From positions 1-16,124 of the forward strand of contig JAJKFJ010007835.1 of assembly GCA_027382625.1 (NCBI GenBank): a stretch of 16,124 nucleotides of DNA, in the 5' to 3' direction. Made by a program: the position numbers and the translations under genes. The notes under the pieces were generated by a model. That model was not told the DNA's origin, made no database searches, and saw only the letters and a list, made by a program, of their open reading frames with translations. The stretch is from Tetmemena sp. SeJ-2015. Its lineage: Eukaryota > Ciliophora > Spirotrichea > Sporadotrichida > Oxytrichidae. Each line of letters starts with the position of its first letter. The stretch's first letter is position 1. Below, piece after piece: positions 1-7,404 of the stretch.

Positions 1-3000
1 AGGCAAGAATCTTTAGAGAACTTTCCATCGCAAATATTGAAGTAGTTAGAATATCAACATTCTACAAAGCTCTAGTTAGGCTTCCATTTGGGTCATTCAG
101 AGGGTTTTCTAAAGCCAGCTGCACCGACGAGACGCCTATTGTCAGGATAATCAACAGATCAAAGTTTCCACTCGTCACAATATAAAAGCTTTATACTTAT
201 TTAATTAATTGCAAAGAGGACTTTTCTGATTCTGCTATTCATGGGCAAGATGTAAAGTGACTTTCCATCTAAGTACACATCATCATGGATATGAGTCATA
301 GTCATGAATTTTTTAAGTTTAGAAGACTGCTTGAGAGACTCCTTCTCGCTCTCTTGATTAGGTTGATATAAAAATTAAATCTAAAATGAAACTAGGTTTG
401 ACTTTGATTGTATCATTAATTTGCATACTCTTTAAATTCTCTGACTATCTCCTCTTTCTCAATTCATCCTAAAAACTAAATAGTAATTATAGTAGGAATT
501 TTAATTAAAATCGGTGATTAGTTAAAATAATAAAAGGAGAGTTGCAAAATGGTGTCAGTTGAAATCACAGATTCACCCCTCGATCTGCAGCTTGTTCGAT
601 AGAGAATAAAAAATTAATAAAAGTTTCTTCTTTAATCATCTTCACAGCACCTCTCAGCAGTGAGATATGATTCGCGTACTCTCCTTCATCTTAAATATTG
701 ATCTCATCAAAACTTGTGTCGCTTATAACTCTTGACTGAGCGCTGCAACACAAAAGTTGTAAGGATAAAAAGTTCTTATAATTTTATGCTGAATCGAATG
801 GTGTAATAATTATTTAAATTGGAGACACTTCAACTGGCACTCATTTATTCCATTTTAATTTAATATCTAATTTAATTCTCTTTTTTATTAAATTTTATGC
901 TATAATGTCTTATACAAATATAAATTATGAGAATCCTTTTTTCTCTTTCTTGCATGGATGTCGTCCTCTAGATTAAAAAAGTCTACAAATTTCTCCTTGG
1001 CAATTTTTAACCACTTCTCCACCCTAGTCAGCTCCATTTACTTGGACTCTTCGAATTTCTTATTTATTTCTTAGCTTATGGAATCCTCGTCGAAATTTTC
1101 CAAAAGGATAGCTAAGAAAAGATTCATCTAAAAATAATAATCCAATCTTATTCTAAGATTGAGAAGGATCTTCTAGCCTATTATAATGAGAGATATGAAA
1201 TAGATGGTGGCAATATAAATTAATGCATTATAAAAAATATTGTTGTCGACTGTACGATAGTAATTGTAGTAGATAGTTGACCACCCATCATTAGTTAACA
1301 CCACAAATACAGTTGTAAAGGCTTCCAAAAAGTTATTGAAGTTTGACTCAGGATCATCACCGTTCTAATAAAATTTAATCATTCAGTTCTACATATCAAT
1401 ATGGCCAGCTGAGTTGAACTTTGCCTTGAAACCAAAGATTTCCATTCCAAGCAGAGAGTACACGAAAATAAACAGAAAAAGCAAGATCGAGAAAGTATAA
1501 CAAAAATTTCATTATAAATATTGAAGTGCTCACATCCTTAAGAGTTTTCCAAATTGTAATTAACAAGTGTTGAAGTTAAGCCCAGGACTTGGCCAACTTA
1601 AAAACTCTCAAAAGCCTGAAGGCTCTAAGTGCAGTAACTGATCCACCATTTTTAGAACTTTATAAATTTGAGACGAAGAGATCGATTATACTAGCCAACA
1701 CAATCACACTATCAAAGCTGTTGAATGGATCTTTAAAATAGTTCTTGAATCCATATGCAGTTTGCTTCAATAACATCTCAACAATCTTATTTATTCTAAT
1801 TCCACAAAATAATTTATCAATTTGAAGTAAATGAAAACTGCTGTGAAAAAGTAGTTAACAAGGTCAAGCTACGAGCTTAAGTAATCATCATTTGGATATC
1901 TATCAAGAGATAAAAGCACTGTGTTTACTACGATAATGAGAGAAATGAATGCTGCAAAGTAGTTGCTTTCTACTATTTTATAAGCTACTTTGTAAATCTT
2001 GTTCTTGTCTATCCTATTTTCAAGCTAGATTTTCCACACCTGCTTTGATAAATCCTCCATCTTCCTCCTCATATTCAAACCGTATCTAAGTGAAGCAAGC
2101 TATCTAAGAGTAACTGGATTGCTATCCTGTCGATTGTTTGCTAGCTTAGATTTTGTGTCTTCCAGCAAGTCTTGGAAATATTCCTCTTTCGATTGAATTT
2201 CATCCCTCTTTTCCTCAATAAATTTTTACACTTTGTTGAACAGTATATTTCCCTCAGGTTTCTCTAAGCCTTACTCTTACTCCATGTCCTTGCCTTGTCT
2301 AATTTTTTCTTCAGCCAGTTTCTTAAATAGAAAAGTCATGCCTCTCGTTTTTTATCTTTTGACAGACTCCTCAGAACGAAAAGTCTCCTCCAAACTTTTC
2401 TCATTTGGATTTTCTTCAATGCTTTTACTGTCTTTGGATGCTTAAATTTCTGGAGCAAGTTTTGTCGAGGGAGAAAAAACCTAATAAAAATTGATGGGAG
2501 TTTATTTGCTCTTGATTAATGACTTTTGAGTAGATTGCTTTTCGAATTCAGGAATTACGGATAAAGTGCCACTCCGATGTTGCCAAGTATCCTATTTCTC
2601 TTCTTCTGTGAAATTTTCTTAAATAGCCATACTATCTTTGAGGAATGTATTTTGACTAGACTTTTGCAAAGCTAACTGCTGATTTTCACTATGGACTTGA
2701 GAAAATAGATCGATCACTTTTCTCTTCATCAGAACTGGTTTTAAAAAGCTAAAGTCAACTACCTCACCCTCCTTTACTGTCAATTATTGAGCCTTGACTT
2801 CATCTGAAGAACCACCATCATTTCCTTTGTTCTGTGAAATTATTTAGTTTTAAGCCATGGACTCGAATGTATTTCCAGACTTTTCAATGTTGAAAGTGTG
2901 CTTTTGACTGATAGCGTTAGTAGTTGAGCTATCTTAAATTATTATAAAAATCATCATCTATATCTTTACTGGTTTTTTACTTGATCATATTTTCTCCAAA

Positions 3001-5010
3001 ATTAGAGAATTTCCTACTCTTTTTAACCTTTTAAGTGTTCAGTGACTTCAAAGTCTGGTCTGAATTGTAAAGAGTAAACTTGGAGCTCAGCTTAAGATTT
3101 TAGTTTGAGGATTCATTCAGCATATCAAGGATAAGTTAATTTGAAACTATGATAATCGAAAGTTATTGCTTGGAATCTACAAGGTCGCTGCTAATTTTAG
3201 ACTTGCGTGAATTTCTCTTATTGCTTCCACTAATCACCTGATCCCAATCTTCTCGTTCATCTTAGCTAAATAAAAAATAATTTATGCTGCCTTCTCCCTC
3301 CGAATCTTTTCTATCTTCATCAATCAAAATTATATGCATTTATAAAGTAGATTTATTCATCTGGATCAGAGCCTTCTTAGACTTCTTTGAGCTCTTTAAC
3401 ATCTTCACACAGCTTGGCATCCATCTCCATAAGTTCTTAATCTATTTCGTTCTTTTGGATCTGGATAAAAGCCTGGATAATAACCGCCAATATCAGATTC
3501 AAAAAGAAGTAGGATCCTACCACCACAATCATTATCGTATATATTGCGCCCATTGCAGGAATATCTGCATCCATTAAATTCAGCATTATTGGTGTCCACC
3601 CGTCAGTTGTAACTAAACTAAAATCCAATAAATGAACTTTAAAATCCCTTTTAAAATCCAAATGTTTATCTGAAAGACTGTAATAAGTGAGGAGGCCACA
3701 TCATCGAAAGTTGAGACTCCATAATTTATTACAGAATTTTCTATTATATTATCAGTACGTCTATTCAGTCCATAGTCTGCCGGATTTCCACAGACTTCGT
3801 TGTTAGGACAAGAATAAAATCCCAATCCTGTTTGACTGCAAACCCTTTAACTTGCGGTCATATCTATCAACCATCCCTCCGAACTCTCTGAAGAAAATAA
3901 ACAAATTAATTTTCTGGCTGCCCGTGTATTCTACATGCATTATAAAATATTCCAGAGTATTGGTGAGTTCCAAGGATAGCGAAAAGCAAGAATATAAAAA
4001 CTAGGAATACTATGACATTCAAGAAGTCTGGAATAGAATAAATATATCATCAAAAAAATTAATGAATAGATTAGATCAGAGCAGTCACTATCTTCTTCAA
4101 CCCTAAAATGCACTTAAGATATTTTAAGTTCATAAAGAGCTATATTGAATAATCCTAGAGCTTAATTTAACCAACAACTTACCAGGGATCGCATTTATAC
4201 TTCTTAGCGGTCTCAGTGCCCTTAAAACCCTTAAGGATTTTAATCTCAATGATCCTGTTCCTACAAGCTCCAAAATTATTTTGCCTTACTTATATGATAT
4301 AGGCAAAATTCTAAAGATAGATGAGATAGAAATTTATTACCCAGTAACGACCACAGTAAAATCAATAAGATTCCAGCCAATCCTCAGATAGGCCCTCCTG
4401 TGGAGCACCAAACCATACGCCACTATTTTTAGCAGGCACTCCAAAAAGAATACGGCCGAGTAAAAATAGTCAAGCTGGTCGAGCACTTAATTCCAACTCA
4501 AGCTGGAATCTCTGTCATTGTAATCGTACATCGCCAGGGTAATAGAGTTAATACAAATTATTAAGGTAAACTCTTATAAAGTCATTTATAATTGAGTTGC
4601 TAAAAATAACTAGCATGATGAAGTATTCGAAATACTTCTTTTAAATTATATTAAAAACTTTGAAAGATAAATATTTTTTCCAATCAACTAACCAAACACA
4701 GGCTCTCCGTATAAGACCTTAAGCAGTGAATATGAAGAGAGACCTCTTATCATAGAAGCTAATCTTGTTATGGAACTTATAAACTGCCGACTTCTTCAAT
4801 AAAATTTATAGAGAATTTAAGATTTATTAAAGTTAATTTTAAAATGACGTTGTTTTATTTTTGGAGTATGTTCTGTTGTGATTTTGTGAGTGATTTATTT
4901 GATTAGTGAATTTTATTTTCCATCTCTTCGAAATCATTAAACTTATCCTCGGGGCTTACTTTAAAATATTATTTGAGAGATTTTAAAGGAATAAATGAGA
5001 GAGAGTGCAT
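1..5010 (-). CDS. Four-domain voltage-gated cation channel alpha subunit, IES-interrupted germline copy, 3' part outside window
   Basis: Ion channel pore subunit of the plasma or ciliary membrane (Cav/Nav superfamily). After removing IESs and two introns the frame gives: cytoplasmic N-terminus with KISFYDKRSLFIF (about 4765-4720); domain I S1-S3 (4670-4341); S4 with regularly spaced Arg/Lys, LRLKSLRVLRALRPLRSI (4255-4195); S5 (4035-3960); Cys-rich extracellular loop (3940-3770); pore TTDGWTP (about 3610-3590); S6 ending LNLILAVI (3560-3460). A Gln/Ser/Lys-rich I-II linker spans 3450-2060. Domain II S1-S6 lies at 1965-1090, with S4 LRAFRLLRVFKLAKSW and pore LTNDGWST. The II-III linker is 1090-230, and domain III S1-S2 (about 165-1) runs off the left edge. 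Both visible pores carry Asp at the selectivity position. Start is uncertain: ATG 5010 and ATG 4923 are both in frame. Cation selectivity cannot be told from two domains. Confidence 0.93.
182..209 (-). other. IES, 28 bp, pointer ATT, gene A before domain III S1
   Basis: ATT at 207-209 and 179-181. Removal joins NSRIRKVLFAI to VTSGNFDLLIILTI, the usual run-in to domain III S1. Confidence 0.88.
365..398 (-). other. IES, 34 bp, pointer AACCTA, gene A II-III linker
   Basis: AACCTA at 393-398 and 359-364. Removal joins NDTIKVKP to NQESEKESLKQSSK. Confidence 0.88.
463..547 (-). other. IES, 85 bp, pointer TTG, gene A II-III linker
   Basis: TTG at 545-547 and 460-462. Removal joins ISTDTIL to RKRRQSENLKSMQIND in frame and removes an in-frame TGA. 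Confidence 0.75.
571..647 (-). other. Probable IES, 77 bp, pointer CTGTGA, gene A II-III linker
   Basis: CTGTGA at 642-647 and 565-570. Removal joins NHISLLRGA to VISTDTIL in frame and avoids a TGA. The insert is GC-richer than other IESs, so a different boundary is possible. Confidence 0.55.
741..931 (-). other. Probable IES, 191 bp, pointer CTCA, gene A II-III linker
   Basis: CTCA at 928-931 and 737-740. Removal joins HARKRKKDS to QSRVISDTSFDEINIQ in frame. Alternatives TCTC or GATTC would keep part of the insert as coding (VPVEVSP), and two copies of AGCATAAAATT lie inside. The event is likely, the exact ends less so. Confidence 0.6.
1125..1160 (-). other. IES, 36 bp, pointer AATCTT, gene A domain II S6
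   Basis: AATCTT at 1155-1160 and 1119-1124. Frame is open either way, but removal gives KILLNLFLAILLENFDED, the S6 consensus, where retention inserts 12 charged residues in the membrane helix. Confidence 0.95.
1368..1391 (-). other. IES, 24 bp, pointer TAGAAC, gene A domain II turret
   Basis: TAGAAC at 1386-1391 and 1362-1367. The insert holds an in-frame TGA; removal gives GHIDMQNGDDPESNFNNF. This also supports TGA as a true stop here. Confidence 0.93.
1497..1527 (-). other. IES, 31 bp, pointer ACTT, gene A domain II S5
   Basis: ACTT at 1524-1527 and 1493-1496. Removal joins TLKDVST to FSILLFLFIFVYSLLG, a normal S5. Confidence 0.9.
1786..1832 (-). other. IES, 47 bp, pointer ATT, gene A domain II S2
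   Basis: ATT at 1830-1832 and 1783-1785. Removal gives FFTAVFIVEMLLKQTAYGF, a canonical S2; other short repeats here do not restore frame. Confidence 0.87.
2474..2500 (-). other. Probable in-frame IES, 27 bp, pointer CTCCC, gene A I-II linker
   Basis: CTCCC at 2496-2500 and 2469-2473 around an A/T-rich core. Frame is open either way; removal gives KSKQTPSTKLAPE. Confidence 0.6.
2936..2966 (-). other. IES, 31 bp, pointer AAGATA, gene A I-II linker
   Basis: AAGATA at 2961-2966 and 2930-2935. Removal changes frame as required: KQKTSKD joined to SSTTNAISQKH. A GAT pointer a few bases inside would also work. Confidence 0.8.
3139..3165 (-). other. Probable in-frame IES, 27 bp, pointer TAACTT, gene A I-II linker
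   Basis: TAACTT at 3160-3165 and 3133-3138. Length is a multiple of three and there is no stop, so only composition and the repeat argue for it: retained, it adds hydrophobic LSIIIVSNQ to a polar linker. Confidence 0.55.
3268..3288 (-). other. Possible IES, 21 bp, pointer AGC, gene A I-II linker
   Basis: An 18 bp pure A/T run flanked by AGC. Its length is a multiple of three, so frame does not decide; retained, it would insert INYFLF-type residues into an acidic linker. Confidence 0.45.
3322..3361 (-). other. IES, 40 bp, pointer GATGAA, gene A I-II linker
   Basis: GATGAA at 3356-3361 and 3316-3321. Removal joins EGSDPDE to DRKDSEGEG and avoids two TGA codons. Confidence 0.9.
3616..3668 (-). 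other. IES, 53 bp, pointer TA, gene A domain I pore helix
   Basis: Only a TA (3667-3668, 3614-3615) gives the expected LITVFQI-VTTDGWTP pore. A TTACA repeat 68 bp apart also closes the frame but would delete five pore-helix residues. The insert contains TTGGATTTTA twice, 33 bp apart. Confidence 0.8.
3891..3916 (-). other. IES, 26 bp, pointer CAGA, gene A domain I turret
   Basis: CAGA at 3913-3916 and 3887-3890. Removal restores frame: NACRIHGQPE joined to SSEGWLIDMTASQRVC, resembling the Cys-rich S5-pore loop of related channels. A 47 bp GT-AG reading overlapping it also closes frame but would delete the conserved CR. Confidence 0.82.
4038..4070 (-). other. IES, 33 bp, pointer TCTATTC, gene A S4-S5
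   Basis: Pointer at 4064-4070 and 4031-4037. Removal deletes an in-frame TGA pair and joins TALIQSI to PDFLNVIVFLVF. Confidence 0.94.
4103..4182 (-). other. Intron, 80 bp, gene A domain I S4-S5 linker
   Basis: GTAAGT...CATTTTAG. Splicing joins SINAIPG to LKKIVTALIQ, the expected S4-S5 linker, and splits a Gly codon. Inside it AGCTCT occurs twice (4157-4162, 4136-4141), so a 21 bp IES (4142-4162) within the intron is possible, but a 6-mer repeat at this spacing can be chance. Confidence 0.85.
4278..4310 (-). other. IES, 33 bp, pointer AATTTTG, gene A domain I S3-S4
   Basis: Seven-base pointer at 4304-4310 and 4271-4277. It begins exactly at the first base after the 30 bp intron. The insert carries a 9 bp inverted repeat near its ends (ATTTTGCCT at 4301-4309, AGGCAAAAT at 4278-4286). 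Removal gives GILELVGTGSLRLKSL. Confidence 0.92.
4311..4340 (-). other. Intron, 30 bp, gene A domain I S3
   Basis: GTAATA...CTTTAG. Removing it (together with the IES right after it) joins VVVTG to ILELVGTGSL, giving an uninterrupted S3-S4. There is no flanking direct repeat, so this is an intron rather than an IES. Confidence 0.8.
4550..4598 (-). other. IES, 49 bp, pointer AACTC, gene A domain I S1
   Basis: GAGTT on the plus strand at 4594-4598 and 4545-4549. Removal joins LVIFSNS to ITLAMYDYNDRDSS; without it the frame runs into TGA. Confidence 0.92.
4635..4673 (-). other. IES, 39 bp, pointer TATTT, gene A domain I S1
   Basis: TATTT at 4669-4673 and 4630-4634. Removal joins LVDWKK to YFEYFIMLVIF, making a normal S1 entry. 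Confidence 0.9.
4798..4873 (-). other. Probable IES, pointer GAA, gene A N-terminus
   Basis: The frame must change between the Gln-rich N-terminal stretch (4923-4875) and KKSAVYKFHN (4797 down). A GAA repeat 76 bp apart closes the frame over a very AT-rich insert. The pointer is short and a second GAA three bases on would also work, so exact ends are uncertain. Confidence 0.4.
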
Positions 5011-5103
5011 ATTTATATATAAAAGATTACTTTTTTCATAATAAAAATAATTAATCTACTAAACTTATAAGCTTTAAAACATTGAATCATTAATTTAAAC
5101 AAA

Positions 5104-6286
5104 TCATTTTAAATATCCATTTAAATAAAAATAAATTCCGATTTATTTTAAGATTATTTCAAATAAAAGTTCAGCAAAATTAAATTAGTTGCAATAATAA
5201 AATATTACGAGGTTATTGATGCTATTAGGATTGACTTATTTTTGCTGATCTGAACTCATTGACTCCAGGTCTTCTTCGAAATTTATATCTTCGTTTGCCT
5301 TAAACCTTGACTTACTTATCGTCTATAACAAATAATTAAAATATCTTCTTGGGTAAATCAAACCCACTTATCTTGCTTTCATTAACAATAATTAAACAGC
5401 AATTATTCATAAAGTATTTATTCATATCGTGAAAGTTCTTAGTCTAAAATAACATATTGCTTTTAAAATAGCTTTTTTCTTTAAGAGTCAAAATTCGAAT
5501 ATTTCTCTGAGTTTATTTTCCCTTTTTCAAAATTTAAAGTAGACTGCTTGTGCACTAGAGCATCTTTCTCGTTTCTTCTATGGCGGGAGTAATTCTGAGT
5601 TTTACTATAAGAGGGATTCCTAGCTTTCTCATCAGGAATATCATTCTCATTTTTTTAAGGTGAGGCTTAATTTAAATGAATTAAATTTATATATTGCTCT
5701 TAAATGGGAATTACTGCTAACATTTCGAGTCAGAAAAATAATTTGAAATAATATAATAATCTATTGCAGAATTATACAAAAAAGAATTAGGAATTTTAAA
5801 GTTTAATTTATTTTTGTTGTACATTTAGAATTATTATCTTGTTATGATTTTAAAATTAATATTTTGACTAATTTCCTTCAATAATTTAAAATTTTGTGAT
5901 ATAAGTTAGGTTAATATTTTCAAAAGAGAGACAAAATCTTAAAATGATATTTCAAAAGATCTTATATTTATATTACTTTTTTCTTTAATTTTAATTTACT
6001 ATAGAGTTAGGTTGAAAACATCATTATCAGTTTCCTCAAAAAGGCCTGGGTTTGGTCCAAAGTGTCTACTGTAAGAGAGTTGTTTCTTTTTTATTGGACT
6101 CAGGCTTGTTTGCTATTGAAAATATCCGTCTAGCTGCCTCTCCTGTTCTTTTATCATTTTTTCAATTCTCAATTCTGTTTTCTATTTATCAAACATTGCA
6201 ATATAAAATTATTTAGTGGAAGAGTTTTCCTTGCTGGTTTTTCGGTTTGCGAAATAAACAGCGCCTGAACTCATACCTCCCAACAT
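5104..6286 (-). CDS. Small hydrophilic protein of unknown function, IES-interrupted
   Basis: I do not recognise the family. ATG at 6284-6286 starts MLGGMSSGAVYFANRKTSKE. After IES removal a polar protein of roughly 200-260 residues continues: a short Lys/Glu-rich helix (RIEKMIKEQERQLDGY), a Ser/Pro/Lys stretch (SPIKKKQLSYSRHFGPNPG), then Asn/Ser/Lys-rich sequence with YSRHRRNEKDALVHKQS (about 5590-5540) and an acidic end NEDINFEEDLESMSS. No signal peptide or membrane segment. The first in-frame TGA is at 5104-5106. The junction in 5373-5480 is unresolved: two frames there both read as plausible protein. It lies about 95 bp upstream of gene A on the same strand; whether they share a macronuclear chromosome is not visible. 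Confidence 0.65.
5321..5372 (-). other. IES, 52 bp, pointer GATAAGT, gene B
   Basis: GATAAGT at 5366-5372 and 5314-5320. Removal joins NESKIS to KSRFKANEDINFEED. The upstream part of this MDS is the unresolved stretch of gene B. Confidence 0.65.
5679..5706 (-). other. IES, 28 bp, pointer CATTTAA, gene B
   Basis: CATTTAA at 5700-5706 and 5672-5678. Removal gives SSNSHLNQASPQKNENDI in one frame. Confidence 0.82.
5731..6007 (-). other. IES, 277 bp, pointer ACTC, gene B
   Basis: ACTC at 6004-6007 and 5727-5730. Removal joins DNDVFNLT to RNVSSNSHLNQ. The insert is about 80% A+T with no coding look. It contains a copy (5904-5912) of the 9 bp AACCTAACT that ends the upstream MDS (6005-6013). Confidence 0.75.
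6189..6215 (-). other. Probable in-frame IES, 27 bp, pointer TAAATA, gene B
   Basis: TAAATA at 6210-6215 and 6183-6188. Frame is open either way; removal turns SSTKQ-FYIAMFDK-QKTEL into SSTKQKTELRIEK, dropping nine mostly hydrophobic residues. Confidence 0.6.
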
Positions 6287-6680
6287 TTTTTAATAGTTTA
6301 ATTTGAGATCACTGACTTTCAAGTTTTAAATTAAAGTTTTAATCAAAAGTAGCTAACAATTTCTTATCGCAATAGAATTGAACCTCATTATTTTTACTCT
6401 ATAAATTTTCTCTAAAGATTAAAATTATTCGATTATCGAATTTAGATAATTCAAAATTAATAAATGGGTTAGGTGATTTAATGAAGAATCGTTTAATGAG
6501 TTTTGATTTAATTTTGTCTATATTTGAACATAAAATGAGTGAATAAGATTATATTGTAGAGATTTATGAGATCTGCCAAGATTATAAAATTTCATAATCA
6601 CTATTACAAAAGACATAATTAAGTCAGGTATTTAATCCCTACATCTATCCGGTCCTGTTGAATGTGGCTCCTCAACTTAA
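6287..6680. other. AT-rich spacer between genes B and C
   Basis: No convincing coding segment in either strand. Bases 6600-6680 are probably the 3' untranslated region of gene C; the rest is AT-rich sequence upstream of gene B. Confidence 0.5.
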
Positions 6681-7074
6681 TCATGAATCTGATTACTCTC
6701 CTAAGTTTAGCAGGTACTCTCTAGCAGAGGGCACAATTGATCTGGGATCATTATTAATAGCAGCATAAGAAAATGTGCGTTGCACTCACTTAACAGGGAG
6801 ATGGCCAGGAAGTCCTGCTGTTATAGCATCATATCTGGAATTACGGCTTCTAGTAGCTCTGAATTCTCGGGTGCCAAGCCTGGTTCTCAGTAAGCCGATC
6901 ATAAAGAATGTGTTCTCATTCTTCTTCGTGGCAAATCTAGAGTATCTTTACAATTGGGAGTGATTAGGTGCCCTTAGCCTAAGATTATATTTTTGCAGCT
7001 GTTGTGTTTTTTATTGCTCATTTCTTTACCTCTCCTTCTTCGCCTTAGTACTCATCCTCAACTTCCTTAGACAT
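6681..7074 (-). CDS. Short Arg-rich protein of unknown function, two introns, no IES seen
   Basis: Not recognised. ATG at 7072-7074 opens an acidic leader MSKEVEDEYQGEEGE, followed after intron 1 by a basic region: LQKYNLRLRAPNHSQLQR, then TKKNENTFFMIGLLRTRLG and TREFRATRSRNSRYDAITAG, ending after intron 2 with SIVPSAREYLLNLGEQSDS and TGA at 6681-6683. About 105 residues, no membrane segment. It is the only gene here with no apparent IES, and its GC is higher than the surroundings. If intron 2 is not real, the protein stops at the TGA at its 5' end; but the sequence inside intron 2 also reads sensibly (FSYAAINNDPR), so an unseen IES there is an alternative. It diverges from gene D across the 330 bp spacer. 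Confidence 0.7.
6742..6789 (-). other. Intron, 48 bp, gene C
   Basis: GTGAGT...GATCCCAG. Good splice sites and it removes an in-frame TGA; length is a multiple of three. See the gene entry for the alternative. Confidence 0.55.
6999..7029 (-). other. Intron, 31 bp, gene C
   Basis: GTAAAG...CACAACAG, phase 0. It contains the in-frame TGA that would otherwise end the protein after 18 codons. Confidence 0.7.
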
Positions 7075-7404
7075 AATTAACATTTTTCAGTGGTAACTAT
7101 TAGCTATTTAGCCTAAACTTAAATTTGCTAATATAACTGAAGTTCTCTCTTAAAAATTATACAAAAAATATGTAATTTATGCTTAATTTCTTTACTATAG
7201 GTTTTTATATTACTGCAAACAATTCACTTTATATAATTTTCACCTGGGAATTAAACTCTTAAGATCAATTTAAAATAATTTTATTTTCCCATAAATTTGT
7301 GGCTGTAAATTTGTATGTGAATTTTATCAGTATAAGGTTTAAATAATCTTTAATTTTATAAAATAATACTTTGATAACATGGAACTTCTCAAGCTTAAGT
7401 TAGA
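7075..7404. promoter_or_regulatory. Divergent spacer between genes C and D
   Basis: 330 bp of AT-rich sequence between two divergent starts. It should hold both upstream regions and, in the soma, probably a chromosome break, but I see no recognisable motif. Confidence 0.35.

Noticed and set aside
2233..2445. Standard-code plus-strand frame of 70 codons
   Set aside because: Lies opposite the I-II linker of the channel, whose minus frame is continuous under the TAA/TAG=Gln code; composition is that of an antisense shadow.
3284..3577. Plus-strand frame of 97 codons
   Set aside because: Antisense to the domain I S6 and following linker of the channel.
6775..6963. Plus-strand frame starting MRCTHLTGRWPG
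   Set aside because: Opposite strand of gene C, whose minus frame has a clear start, introns and stop.
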